Of a DNA stretch of 64,000 nt, positions 33,503 through 42,068 are shown piece after piece. The stretch spans positions 1 to 64,000 of the forward strand of contig JAKSTJ010000008.1 of the NCBI GenBank assembly GCA_024402635.1. The letters run 5' to 3'. Source of the DNA: Treponema sp. (GTDB lineage: Bacteria > Spirochaetota > Spirochaetia > Treponematales > Treponemataceae). How positions within the stretch are numbered: position 1 is the stretch's first letter; every line of letters starts with the position of its first letter. Below the pieces are notes generated by a model. That model was not told the origin of the DNA. It saw only the letters and a list, made by a program, of their open reading frames with translations, and searched no databases. A program made the position numbers and the translations under genes.

Positions 33503-35215
33503 TTATTGATAAACACCTTTAACAATTGGAAGATTCCAGTATGCACTATAACTTGAAATAGTGCTGGATGCTTCTTCCCAAACTGTCTGTAATGCAAATG
33601 AACGATAGAATCTTACAACAGAATTTTCCTGTGCAAATGCCTTAAGCTGATTTAATCCTCTTGAAAAACAAATATGATATGCATCAAGATTTCCAAAATA
33701 ATAAGACTGAACATTTTCAATATCAGGCCATTTTTTCCATTCCATGCCGCATCCTAAAGCAACATCTATAGGAACCCAGCCAAAATTCTGAAGATAGATT
33801 TCATTCCACCAGTGAGCCTGAGTTTTTAAATTCTGATTAATAAGAATACCACAATTTATATTTGTAGAAACACCGGCAGTTCTTGCCAATGCAGCAAAAA
33901 TTACAGCAAAATCGTAAGCATCCCCTTTATTTCTGGAAAGCAATTCCAAAGGATCAGCATCATCTTTACGTGTTTTACTTAAAACTTCATAATTATTGCA
34001 CATATAATTATAAATTAACTGAGCTTTTTTATACTGATTGTTTTCTTTTCCAATAATTGTTTTTACAAGATTTGCAACATCTTCGTTATCAGCAGGAATA
34101 ATTTCATCAGGGTAACAAAGAGTATTAAATAAATCTTTATTATTTTCTTTTACAGAAGCAATTTTATCAGATTTTACCGAAGTTTTGATTTCATAACTGT
34201 CAATAATGAAAGTCTGAGTTAGATTTTCATTCATAACATTATTTCTATTAACAGAAATCTGCTGAACATTACATTTCTGATAATCTTTTTGAGAAGGAGT
34301 AGGAGAAATTTCTGTTATCTGAACAGAAGGCTGACTTGCAAAAACTTCAGGAACAGGACATCTGATTGATAAAGTTCCATTGTCATCAGACATTAAATCC
34401 CGAATATTAACTTCATACTGTAAAAGGAATTGTTTTTTATTAATGTATTCTTTTGTACCAGCAGCATTATTAACAGTAAAAGGAACAGGTTCACTGGAAT
34501 CTTTGCCATTAGTTACAAGAACTACACCTGTATATGCACCATCAGGAACTCTAACTTTAATTTCATTATTATTCCATGAAACATAACCATATTCAGATTC
34601 AGAAACTTCAACCATTTTATCAACAAGCATAGAAGAAGTAATATAATCAACATTTTTAATACGATTGTTATAGTCAGCAGTAAAAAGTACCTTTGATTTA
34701 TTTCTTAATTCGCCAAAATTAGTTCCTTCAATTTTTAAAATCTGTCCAACAGCAAGAGATGAACTGGAAATATTTGTGATTGATGGTTTTGAATTAATCT
34801 GTTCTTCTGGAACTAAAACAGGAATTTCTTCGTCGTTAGCAAAGAATGTAGAATTAGAACGCATATTTTTTGTTCCAACTACAACCAGACCATCCTGAAC
34901 ATTAGCAGGTAAAACAATTTTAATCTGAGTATCAGACCAGTTTACATAAGAACTGGAAGTTAGTTTTACACCAGCAAATTCTACATAACTAGATTCAGGT
35001 TCTCTTTCAGTTCCAAAATTCTGCCCCGAAATAACAATAATATCACCGGGAGCACCAACAGGAGGATTTATTTTTTCAATAACAGGAGCGGGTTTATTCT
35101 TATTCTGAACAAGAAAAAATATAGAAAATCCAACACCAAGTATAAATGCAAAACACGCTACCCTAAGCAGCGCGTATTTGCGAAAATAATAACTAATTTT
35201 ACTACAAGAGTTCAC
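33503..35215 (-). CDS. IPT/TIG-domain protein with transglutaminase-like fold lacking catalytic Cys
   Basis: A 570-aa exported or membrane-anchored protein. One N-terminal helix (about 17-36), two IPT/TIG immunoglobulin-like domains (about 43-115 and 140-235), a linker, and a transglutaminase-core domain (about 370-510). The core keeps His in AHWWNEIYL and Asp in WVPIDVAL, but the Cys position (GVC-x-DF) reads GDAYDF, with Ala433 (codon GCT at 33917-33919). Enzymatic activity is therefore unlikely. GTG start lies 2 bases after the anti-sigma stop (coupled translation). A binding or sensing role is likely. Confidence 0.8.
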   Translation of the reverse strand: MNSCSKISYYFRKYALLRVACFAFILGVGFSIFFLVQNKNKPAPVIEKINPPVGAPGDIIVISGQNFGTEREPESSYVEFAGVKLTSSSYVNWSDTQIKIVLPANVQDGLVVVGTKNMRSNSTFFANDEEIPVLVPEEQINSKPSITNISSSSLAVGQILKIEGTNFGELRNKSKVLFTADYNNRIKNVDYITSSMLVDKMVEVSESEYGYVSWNNNEIKVRVPDGAYTGVVLVTNGKDSSEPVPFTVNNAAGTKEYINKKQFLLQYEVNIRDLMSDDNGTLSIRCPVPEVFASQPSVQITEISPTPSQKDYQKCNVQQISVNRNNVMNENLTQTFIIDSYEIKTSVKSDKIASVKENNKDLFNTLCYPDEIIPADNEDVANLVKTIIGKENNQYKKAQLIYNYMCNNYEVLSKTRKDDADPLELLSRNKGDAYDFAVIFAALARTAGVSTNINCGILINQNLKTQAHWWNEIYLQNFGWVPIDVALGCGMEWKKWPDIENVQSYYFGNLDAYHICFSRGLNQLKAFAQENSVVRFYRSFALQTVWEEASSTISSYSAYWNLPIVKGVYQ

Positions 35216-35217
35216 AA

Positions 35218-35916
35218 CTATTGACCTGCATTAGCAGTATCCTGGAACGATATCTTAATTTCTACAGGAATATCATTCATATCAGGAACTGTAATCTTAA
35301 TTGATTTTTCTGTATCTTCAAATTTAGGACGGAAAACATCGAATTTTCCCATAGATCTTCTACCAGGAATTTCGTTGCTAATATTTTGAATATTTATATC
35401 GCGTCCAAATGAATAAACATCTGAATTAGAAGATAAAGCTGTTTCAGGAATATTACCAGAAACAACTCTGCTTCTGTTAGTATTCAAAGATACAGGTGAA
35501 GAACTGCGAGCTGGAACCACCAAAGCTGTAGAAGTCTTTTCTTCAGAAGTAGAAGTCTTGTTACCGGTTAACTGAACTGGAAGAAGAATTGCAGTACAAA
35601 CAGCCGCTGCGGCAGCAACACTTGGAACCAATTGTTTCCAATTAAAGGATTTTTCTTTAGAACTGGCTTTAATTGTTTTTGAATACTTCATTTTCATCTG
35701 AAGACGTTCAAAACTCTGGTCCATAAAAGTCTGATCTAATTTTAAATCAGCAGCATCAGAACTAAAAATCGAGTGTAACTTTTTAAGTTTTTCCAATTCC
35801 TTTTTACATTTTTCACAGGAATTTAAATGATTTTCGTATTCAGCCTTATAAATTTCAGGCATTTCATTATCAAGATAAATTGAATGAATATCTCTAGTCG
35901 GACAAAAAGACATCAT
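35218..35916 (-). CDS. Anti-sigma factor with zinc-finger HC2 domain
   Basis: A 232-aa single-pass membrane protein. Residues 1-45 hold the cytoplasmic ZAS motif HLNSCEKC (with upstream His in RDIHSIYLDNE), a helix at about 95-115 (VPSVAAAAAVCTAILLPVQL) crosses the membrane, and about 115 Ser/Asn-rich residues face the periplasm. Its ATG lies inside the sigma gene (23-base overlap), and SD GGAG is present. It should bind and inhibit the cotranscribed ECF sigma factor. Confidence 0.85.
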   Translation of the reverse strand: MMSFCPTRDIHSIYLDNEMPEIYKAEYENHLNSCEKCKKELEKLKKLHSIFSSDAADLKLDQTFMDQSFERLQMKMKYSKTIKASSKEKSFNWKQLVPSVAAAAAVCTAILLPVQLTGNKTSTSEEKTSTALVVPARSSSPVSLNTNRSRVVSGNIPETALSSNSDVYSFGRDINIQNISNEIPGRRSMGKFDVFRPKFEDTEKSIKITVPDMNDIPVEIKISFQDTANAGQ

Positions 35917-36496
35917 CTTCTCCTATTAACTTTAATAACTGTTCTCTGGCTCTAAATACCCTAACCTTTACATTTCCCTCTGTAATACCCAGAACCTTAC
36001 CAATTTCCTTATAATTAAGATCACCATATTCTCTTAACATAAGAACTTCCTGCAAGTTTTTAGGAAGCTTTTTCAGGGCTTCCCTTGCAATTTCTTTAGA
36101 ATCCTTTTTAAGCAAAGAAACTTCACCAGAATCAATCTTATGACGGTCTTCGTAAAGCACCTTTTCATAAGCCTTTCTTTCTCTATCCTTACGTTTAATG
36201 TAATTTAATGATGCATTCTTTACTACGCGGATAAGCCAGTATTTAGCATCATTGATAGATGGGAAAACCAAAGCCTTTTCATTTGCTTTTATCAGAGAAT
36301 CATGAACTAAATCTTCTGCAGCTTCTTCATCATTAACAATTCTGTAAGAAATAATGTAAAGCATCTGCATGGATGCATCATAGATTTTCTTAAAATCGAC
36401 AGGATTAGCAGCATTCAAAGCAACACTAAGTTCTGTCTGACTGTCTTCTGTATTATTAAACACAACAACCTCAAATTCGTTACATAAATTTTTCAT
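35894..36496 (-). CDS. ECF-type RNA polymerase sigma factor
   Basis: A 200-aa sigma70-family group 4 protein with region 2 (VNDEEAAEDLVHDSLIKA and the -10 recognition helix KYWLIRVVKNASLNYIKRK) and region 4 (LREYGDLNYKEIGKVLGITEGNVKVRVFRARE). The N-terminal 30 residues form an extra tail. No SD; TATAGT lies 6 bases before the ATG, and upstream CGTAACCC resembles the AAC-type -35 of ECF promoters, hinting at autoregulation. Operon: sigma, anti-sigma, pseudo-transglutaminase, possibly UMP kinase. Confidence 0.9.
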   Translation of the reverse strand: MKNLCNEFEVVVFNNTEDSQTELSVALNAANPVDFKKIYDASMQMLYIISYRIVNDEEAAEDLVHDSLIKANEKALVFPSINDAKYWLIRVVKNASLNYIKRKDRERKAYEKVLYEDRHKIDSGEVSLLKKDSKEIAREALKKLPKNLQEVLMLREYGDLNYKEIGKVLGITEGNVKVRVFRAREQLLKLIGEDDVFLSD

Positions 36497-36502
36497 AAAC
36501 CG

Positions 36503-36528
36503 ACTATAAAATTTAACAAATAGGGTTA
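36503..36528 (-). promoter_or_regulatory. Possible autoregulated promoter of the sigma operon
   Basis: Minus strand GTAACC near 36528, about 16-18 bases, then TATAGTC (TATAGT at 36508-36503), ending six bases before ATG 36496. The upstream half fits the AAC core of ECF promoters better than a sigma70 -35. Assignment is tentative. Confidence 0.35.
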
Positions 36529-36560
36529 CGAAAAGTTATAAAAATAAGTTTTTTCTTATA

Positions 36561-38111
36561 TTATCCTCTCTTCCAGGTTGGACCTGTTGGAGTATCAATT
36601 ATAGTAATTCCACGAGCAGTTAACTCATTACGAATTTCGTCAGCTCTCGCAAAATCTTTATTCTTTTTAGCAGCAGTTCTTTCAGCAACCAAAGCATTAA
36701 TTTCTTCAGCTTCAGGATCGCCAGCATGAACATCAACAGAAACAAGAGATTCTTTTTCCTGTTCTTTATAAACTTTTAAAGCATTTTCAATAACACTTAA
36801 ACTAAGAACCTTATCCATTTTATAAATAGCAGCAAGAGCATCAGAAGCTTTTACCCCGCCCTTACCGTTTGATTCTTTTTGAATTGCAGCCATAGCAACC
36901 GGAGTTGCAAGGTCATTTTCCAAGCCTTCCTTAAACTTAGCAAAGTTTTCACCTTTGTAAGAATTAGATCCAAGAATCTTATCAAAGTTTTCTAAAGTCA
37001 AACCAAGCTTTTCTTCATCATTAGCTTTTGCAATCAATTTTGCAACACGGCCATTTAAAGCAGCACGACCATTTTTAGCACTTTCCAAAGCATCAAGACT
37101 AAATACCAGCTGTTTTCTGTAGTGACCACCCAAAAGGAAGAAACGATAATCCAAAGGTTCAAAACCTTTATCCTTTAAGCTGAAACCTTTTTCAGCAGGA
37201 AGAGTTGTCTGCAAAGTAATAAAATGACCGCTAGACTTACTCATCTTACCGCCTTCAAGAATAAGGAATTCATTATGAAGCCAGTAATTTACCCAAGGAC
37301 CTTTAGCTCTTTCAGCTTCGTCAAAACTACCTTCAGACTGAGCAATTTCATTTGTATGATGAACTGGAACATGGTCAATACCACCAGTATGAATATCAAA
37401 ATGTTTGCCAAGATATTTCATAGACATAGCAGAACATTCAATATGCCATCCAGGATAACCGCGACCCCAAGGAGAATCCCAAGTCATAGCCTGATCTTCA
37501 AATTTAGATTTTGTAAACCAAAGAACAAAGTCACCAGGATTACGTTTATTTTCATCAACAACAACAACCTTACGTTTACCAGCACCAGCTTTAAGTTCGT
37601 CAAGATTTAAGTTAGCAAGTTTGCCATAATCATCATAAGTAGAAATATCATAATATAAGTTACCGCCAGCCATATAAGTATGACCATTAGCTTCAATCTG
37701 CTTAATCAAATCAATCATTTCCTGAATATGTTCAGTAGCCTTACAAATAACATCAGGATGACGAATATTCAAAGCATCAATATCAGCCATAAAAGCATCA
37801 GTATAGAATTTTGCAACTTCCAGTACCGACTGATGTCTTTCAGCAGCAGTTTTTTTCATTTTATCTTCGCCGTCATCCCCGTCTCCAGTAAGATGACCAA
37901 CATCAGTAATATTCATTACATGCTTAATGTCATAACCCAAAAGCTGCAAAGTCTTATCAAGAATATCAAGGAATACATAAGCACGAAGGTTACCAATATG
38001 AGCATAATTATAAACAGTAGGACCGCAACCATAAAAACCACAGTAACCCTCAGTAATAGGCTTAAATTCCTGCATTTTACGACCCATAGTGTTATACAAT
38101 TTCAAACTCAT
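36561..38111 (-). CDS. cysS: Cysteinyl-tRNA synthetase
   Basis: A 516-aa class I aminoacyl-tRNA synthetase charging tRNA-Cys. HIGH-type motif YAHIGN (36-41) following zinc ligand Cys29 in YGCGPTVYN, HIECSAMS zinc ligand, and KMSKS in GGKMSKSSGHF (about 287-297). C-terminal DALR/anticodon-binding helix region is present. Length is a little above the usual 460-490. SD GAGGTG. It precedes the sigma operon by 64 bp. Confidence 0.96.
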   Translation of the reverse strand: MSLKLYNTMGRKMQEFKPITEGYCGFYGCGPTVYNYAHIGNLRAYVFLDILDKTLQLLGYDIKHVMNITDVGHLTGDGDDGEDKMKKTAAERHQSVLEVAKFYTDAFMADIDALNIRHPDVICKATEHIQEMIDLIKQIEANGHTYMAGGNLYYDISTYDDYGKLANLNLDELKAGAGKRKVVVVDENKRNPGDFVLWFTKSKFEDQAMTWDSPWGRGYPGWHIECSAMSMKYLGKHFDIHTGGIDHVPVHHTNEIAQSEGSFDEAERAKGPWVNYWLHNEFLILEGGKMSKSSGHFITLQTTLPAEKGFSLKDKGFEPLDYRFFLLGGHYRKQLVFSLDALESAKNGRAALNGRVAKLIAKANDEEKLGLTLENFDKILGSNSYKGENFAKFKEGLENDLATPVAMAAIQKESNGKGGVKASDALAAIYKMDKVLSLSVIENALKVYKEQEKESLVSVDVHAGDPEAEEINALVAERTAAKKNKDFARADEIRNELTARGITIIDTPTGPTWKRG

Positions 38112-38169
38112 AATTCACCTCACTTATAAATATGTCAAATCAGTATACCAAATTTTACATATATTCACA

Positions 38170-38280
38170 ACAAGGACGTTCCCGCCACAAAAAAGTGTCG
38201 GTCGCTACGTTCCGGGTTCCGCCGTCCGCTCCATTCCTCCGCCTGCGCTCCGGAACAGCTGCGCTGCCCTGCACATCGCT
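38170..38280. repeat. GC-rich inverted-repeat island
   Basis: About 110 bases of sharply raised G+C between cysS and the small acidic gene. GTTCCGG (38209-38215) pairs with CCGGAAC (38250-38256) around a pyrimidine-rich 34-base loop; GGTCGC and GCGCTG words give further pairing. It resembles the island at 55-125 in loop composition (CCGCT, CCTTCC/CCTCC words). No ORF with RBS. Confidence 0.5.
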
Positions 38281-38285
38281 AACGT

Positions 38286-38319
38286 AAAAAAAAAGGACCT
38301 GCCATTTAAGACAAGTCCT
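38286..38319 (-). terminator. Terminator of the small acidic-protein gene
   Basis: Minus strand AGGACT pairs with AGGTCCT (5-bp core AGGAC/GTCCT) followed by eight or nine Ts. Weak stem but good T run. Confidence 0.55.
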
Positions 38320-38324
38320 GAACT

Positions 38325-38636
38325 CTAGTCACAAGGTAAACTGGCACTAAAATCTTGAGTAAAATCATACAAATCTTCATAGTCGCCAAATAAAATTGAC
38401 TCCGCAAACTCAGTATAGATTTTAATAGATTTTTCTTCAGATAAAGTAAAATTATCTTCTTTACCAGAATCAAAAAAAGAAATTGGAAAACCATAAGTTT
38501 TTTTAAGAATTTCAATTACCAGCAAATCAGGATTTTCCAGAATCTGATCTTCAGTAAATTTATTTCTACATTCCAGGTAGGAATTTATATTTTTCTCTGT
38601 CACCATAAAAAAAGCTTTGATTTCTTCTTCTGTCAT
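38325..38636 (-). CDS. Small acidic protein, unknown function
   Basis: A 103-aa cytoplasmic protein, rich in Glu/Asp/Phe, without membrane segment or recognised motif. SD GGAG lies 8 bases before the ATG and a terminator follows, which supports a real gene. It stands alone between two spacer repeats and has no functional neighbour. Confidence 0.6.
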   Translation of the reverse strand: MTEEEIKAFFMVTEKNINSYLECRNKFTEDQILENPDLLVIEILKKTYGFPISFFDSGKEDNFTLSEEKSIKIYTEFAESILFGDYEDLYDFTQDFSASLPCD

Positions 38637-38747
38637 AAATAACTCCAGATATAGATTATAATTTAAAGATTAGTTCAAATCAATTTTTGACATGGGATTT
38701 TTGGAGGAAAGAGAGATGGAAGTTTCTTTCAAATTCCTCTGTCCCTT

Positions 38748-38776
38748 TTGATTTATAATTTCATTTACTATATAAT
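38748..38776 (+). promoter_or_regulatory. Promoter abutting murB start
   Basis: TTGATT (38748-38753), 17 bases, TATAAT (38771-38776), then eight bases to ATG 38785. No SD. A lone CTCTGTCCC word from the spacer repeat family lies just upstream (38738-38746). Confidence 0.6.
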
Positions 38777-38784
38777 TATTTCTT

Positions 38785-39774
38785 ATGGAAAATATTCAGG
38801 AAATTATAACTTCATTAAAAAATTTTAACGCTTTCAAAGGAATCATAAAAACTGATGAACCTATGGCTCAAAAAACAACCTTTAAAATTGGTGGTAATGC
38901 AGCTCTTTTTGTGGCTCCTCAAAACTATTATTCTTTTCAAATTGTTTTAAATGTTGTTTCTTTCTACAAAGCTAAGTTTTTTATTTTAGGCGGAGGAAGT
39001 AATATTGTTTTTCCTGATGAAACTTTTGATGGTGTTATAATTTCAACCCAGGAATTTAATGACATATTGATTATGCCTCCAGAAGATTGTCCTGAAGATT
39101 TTGGTAAAATTCAGCTTAATGAAAATCAAGTACTGGTTTCCTGTTTTTCTGGAACCCCAATGGCAACTCTTGTTAATTTCTGTACTAAAAACAATATTTC
39201 AGGTGTTGAACCTTTTGCAGGACTCCCAGGTTCTGTTGGTGGAGCAGTTTTTATGAATGCCCGCTGCTTTGATACTTCAATTTCTGATATTCTTTTTGCA
39301 ACAAGTTACATGGATTATTCCAAAGAAAAAGTTTCTCTCGAAAAATGTAAATATAATCCTCAGGAATGGGCATATAAAAAATCTCCATTTCAAAATACTT
39401 CAAAATTTATTACAACAGCAACATTTCTTTTGACTCATAAAACTGAAAATGATCATCAGATAATTGAAGAAGAAAATAAAAAATTTATAAATGAACGAGT
39501 TTCTAAAGGCCATTTTAAATTTCCAAGTGCTGGTTCTGTTTTCAAAAATAATCATGCGTTTGGAAAACCAAGCGGAAAACTTATAGATGAATGTGGCTTA
39601 AAAGGGTACACAATCGGAGGAGCTCAAATTGCTGAATTTCACGGAAATTTCATTGTAAATATAAATAAAGCAAAAGCTTCTGATATAAAAGCCCTGGTTG
39701 ATTATGCTATTGAGAAAGTTCAAAATAAATTTGGTTTTTTACTTGAGCCAGAAATAATTTTTGTCGATAAATAA
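38785..39774 (+). CDS. murB: UDP-N-acetylenolpyruvoylglucosamine reductase
   Basis: A 329-aa FAD enzyme reducing UDP-GlcNAc-enolpyruvate to UDP-MurNAc in peptidoglycan synthesis. FAD loop LGGGSNIVF (68-76), PGSVGGAVFMNAR (148-160, Arg160), catalytic Ser251 in SAGSVFKN and Glu321 in LLEPEI. No SD precedes the ATG and the -10 is 8 bases away. The next gene, a tandem-CNB protein, has its own promoter. Confidence 0.95.
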   Translation: MENIQEIITSLKNFNAFKGIIKTDEPMAQKTTFKIGGNAALFVAPQNYYSFQIVLNVVSFYKAKFFILGGGSNIVFPDETFDGVIISTQEFNDILIMPPEDCPEDFGKIQLNENQVLVSCFSGTPMATLVNFCTKNNISGVEPFAGLPGSVGGAVFMNARCFDTSISDILFATSYMDYSKEKVSLEKCKYNPQEWAYKKSPFQNTSKFITTATFLLTHKTENDHQIIEEENKKFINERVSKGHFKFPSAGSVFKNNHAFGKPSGKLIDECGLKGYTIGGAQIAEFHGNFIVNINKAKASDIKALVDYAIEKVQNKFGFLLEPEIIFVDK

Positions 39775-39800
39775 TAGAGAATAAGTAGGTTTATCCCTAT

Positions 39801-39828
39801 TTGACATTTTTTTAGTATATTTTATACT
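39801..39828 (+). promoter_or_regulatory. Consensus promoter of the tandem-CNB gene
   Basis: TTGACA (39801-39806), 16 bases, TATACT (39823-39828); start near 39835. GGTGGG at 39835-39840 is the SD, 6 bases before ATG 39847. Confidence 0.7.
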
Positions 39829-39846
39829 AATAATGGTGGGTTTCAT

Positions 39847-41025
39847 ATGCAGTTACAAATTAATAAATTTCAAAAGGGCTCATATATTGTTGTAGAAGGA
39901 AAATCTGACAGTGATAGATTTTATATTATTCAGTCAGGTCAGGTACAATGTTTTAAAACTTCTTCAACTGGAATCAAACCTGTTTTATACGGACCAGGAG
40001 ACTTCGTTGGTGTAGTTCCTTGTATGTCTGGTCACTCACAAATCGAAACTGCAATTGCTCAATCAGATGTAGTTGCAATTTCAGTAAAACGTGAACAATA
40101 TCCTGAATTAATTGTAAACAATACTGCAGTTGCTCTTAAAATAATCCGTACATTCGCAAACAGAATGAGACAGATGAATCAAATGCTTACAATTGCAACC
40201 TTAAACAAAGTTGCAGCTGATTCTTCCGAACAAATTTTTAAAGTTGCAGAATTTTATGAAAATACATATAAAAATGATATTGCAATATACGCTTACTACC
40301 AGTATTTAAAAACTAAACCTGAAGGTCAGAATGCTGAAATTGCAAAGCAAAAGTTTATTAAATTAAAACAGAGAACAAATGCAGTTTATTTTGAACCAAC
40401 AAAAGATTTAACTCGTGAATATCCAAAAGACACAATGATTTTCTCTGAAAACCAGAGTGGATCTGATATGTTTATTATCCAAAGTGGTGAAGTTAAAATT
40501 TCAAAAGTTGTTGATAATAATGAAGTTACTTTAACCATTCTTCACAAAGGTGATATGTTTGGTGAAATGGCTCTTCTTGAAAATAAACCTCGTTCTGCTT
40601 CTGCAATTGCTCATACCGATTGTAAATTGATGGTAGTCAATCTTGCAAACTTTAATCAGATGGTTTCCACACAGCCACAACTTATCTCAAGACTAACAAC
40701 AACTTTAGCTGAACGTTTGTGGTCAATGTATCGCCAACTTGATAATGCAAATCTTTCTGATCCATACCAGAAAATGCTTGATATGCTTTCTCTTCAGATT
40801 GAAAAACAAAAGATTAATGTAGATAAATTATTTATAAAATCTCAACAGACAGATCTTACACCAAAAGATTTATGTAATATGTGCGGAATTCCTTTGGAAC
40901 ATCAGCCAAGAATTATCTATGATTTCCAGCAATCTCCACATATTAAACTTGTTGATGGAAAAATTTACATTAAAGATATTCCAGAACTTCTTAAACAAAC
41001 ACAATTTTATAGAAAACAAAAATAA
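39847..41025 (+). CDS. Tandem cyclic-nucleotide-binding-domain protein
   Basis: A 392-aa cytoplasmic protein. First CNB domain (1-110) is degenerate: its cassette reads GVVPCMSGHSQIETA, without the usual Glu and Arg. A helical linker with a TPR-like look follows (about 120-185). The second CNB domain (about 190-300) has a complete cassette FGEMALLENKPRSASA with the phosphate-binding Arg. The C-terminal 90 residues are helical and wing-like but do not show a clear HTH. A CRP-type regulator or adaptor is likely; ligand cNMP is inferred from the second site only. Confidence 0.8.
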   Translation: MQLQINKFQKGSYIVVEGKSDSDRFYIIQSGQVQCFKTSSTGIKPVLYGPGDFVGVVPCMSGHSQIETAIAQSDVVAISVKREQYPELIVNNTAVALKIIRTFANRMRQMNQMLTIATLNKVAADSSEQIFKVAEFYENTYKNDIAIYAYYQYLKTKPEGQNAEIAKQKFIKLKQRTNAVYFEPTKDLTREYPKDTMIFSENQSGSDMFIIQSGEVKISKVVDNNEVTLTILHKGDMFGEMALLENKPRSASAIAHTDCKLMVVNLANFNQMVSTQPQLISRLTTTLAERLWSMYRQLDNANLSDPYQKMLDMLSLQIEKQKINVDKLFIKSQQTDLTPKDLCNMCGIPLEHQPRIIYDFQQSPHIKLVDGKIYIKDIPELLKQTQFYRKQK

Positions 41026-41066
41026 CTTTTCTAACTTTTAGTTGTTTATTAACCGATAATACTATT

Positions 41067-41609
41067 ATGAAAGTTAGATTAATTATTTTTGCATTTTTAC
41101 TTTCCTCAATTAAATTATTTTCTCAAAATGCTGTACCCAACGGATATCAGAATATTAAACTCGGTATGGATTTAGAAGAAACTAAAGAAGAATTAGTAAA
41201 AAATCCTGATTTTGGTTACCATGGGGACAGAGATGTTTCTCTTTTACCAGGAGGAAATAAACAGGTTTTAATTGAAACTGATGCCGAATTCAGCACTAGC
41301 ACAAATTTTCTTACAAGATGCTGGTTCCAGTTTTACGAAAATAAATTATATATAATTACAATTAATCTTAATAAAGAAAAAATTGATTATTACTCAATGT
41401 TTACAACTTTAACAGATAAATATGGATTACCAACAAAACTTGATCCTAAAAAAGCAATCTGGGAAAATGATGAATATACAATGATTCTGGAAAAACCAGT
41501 TTCAATTAAATACATAGAAAAAGCTACTTATAATCAACTTCTAACTTCTGCAAATGTTGAAAAATCAGGATTTGAAATTACAAAACAAATGTTTATGGAT
41601 GAATTTTAA
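41067..41609 (+). CDS. Exported protein, unknown function
   Basis: A 180-aa protein with a signal peptide cleaved after about residue 20 (LFSQN). The mature sequence NGYQNIKLGMDLEETKEEL resembles proteins with a repeated KLGMS/T-VKE-L pattern (small periplasmic domains common in Treponema). GATAAT ends 6 bases before the ATG and there is no SD. The stop lies 1 base before the next ATG. Confidence 0.65.
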   Translation: MKVRLIIFAFLLSSIKLFSQNAVPNGYQNIKLGMDLEETKEELVKNPDFGYHGDRDVSLLPGGNKQVLIETDAEFSTSTNFLTRCWFQFYENKLYIITINLNKEKIDYYSMFTTLTDKYGLPTKLDPKKAIWENDEYTMILEKPVSIKYIEKATYNQLLTSANVEKSGFEITKQMFMDEF

Positions 41610-41610
41610 A

Positions 41611-42060
41611 ATGAAAAAATTTTTATTTACATTAATCATACTCTCTTTATCAATTTTTGTTTCTTGTCAAGAAGATTCTAAGTTACCTAAAAAAGATCTT
41701 ACAATCACAAGAACTGATGGTTCCCAGATTACTTTAAATGTTGAAATTGCTAAAACTCCAGAAACAAGACAGTTTGGTTATATGGAGCGTAAAACAATCC
41801 CTGATGGAACTGGAATGATTTTCGTCTTTGAATCAGACCAGATTTTATCATTCTATATGAAAAATACCCCTCACCCACTTTCAATTGCATATATTGATTC
41901 TACAGGAAAAATTAGAGATATTTTTGACATGAAACCATTCAGTTTAGATACAATTTTCAGTACATGTTCAGTTAGATATGCTTTGGAAGTTCCTCAAGGC
42001 TGGTATGAAAAGAATCAAATAAAAAAGGGAGACTTTATAAATCTCCCTTCTTCATGGTAA
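41611..42060 (+). CDS. DUF192-family lipoprotein
   Basis: A 149-aa lipoprotein (lipobox FVSC, Cys19) with a DUF192 domain (FVFESDQILSFYMKNTPHPLSIAYID and ALEVPQGWYEKN). The frame is open further upstream, but ATG 41611 gives the signal peptide and lies 1 base after the previous stop. Function of the family is unknown. Its last codons form a hairpin that serves as terminator for the convergent TPR gene. Confidence 0.85.
   Translation: MKKFLFTLIILSLSIFVSCQEDSKLPKKDLTITRTDGSQITLNVEIAKTPETRQFGYMERKTIPDGTGMIFVFESDQILSFYMKNTPHPLSIAYIDSTGKIRDIFDMKPFSLDTIFSTCSVRYALEVPQGWYEKNQIKKGDFINLPSSW
42021..42047 (-). terminator. Minus-strand terminator inside the end of the DUF192 gene
   Basis: Minus strand GGGAGA (42047-42042), loop of nine, TCTCCC (42032-42027) then six Ts. 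The TPR gene ends at 42069, so its terminator is coded within the last codons of the convergent gene. Confidence 0.75.
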
Positions 42061-42068
42061 AAAATTAA

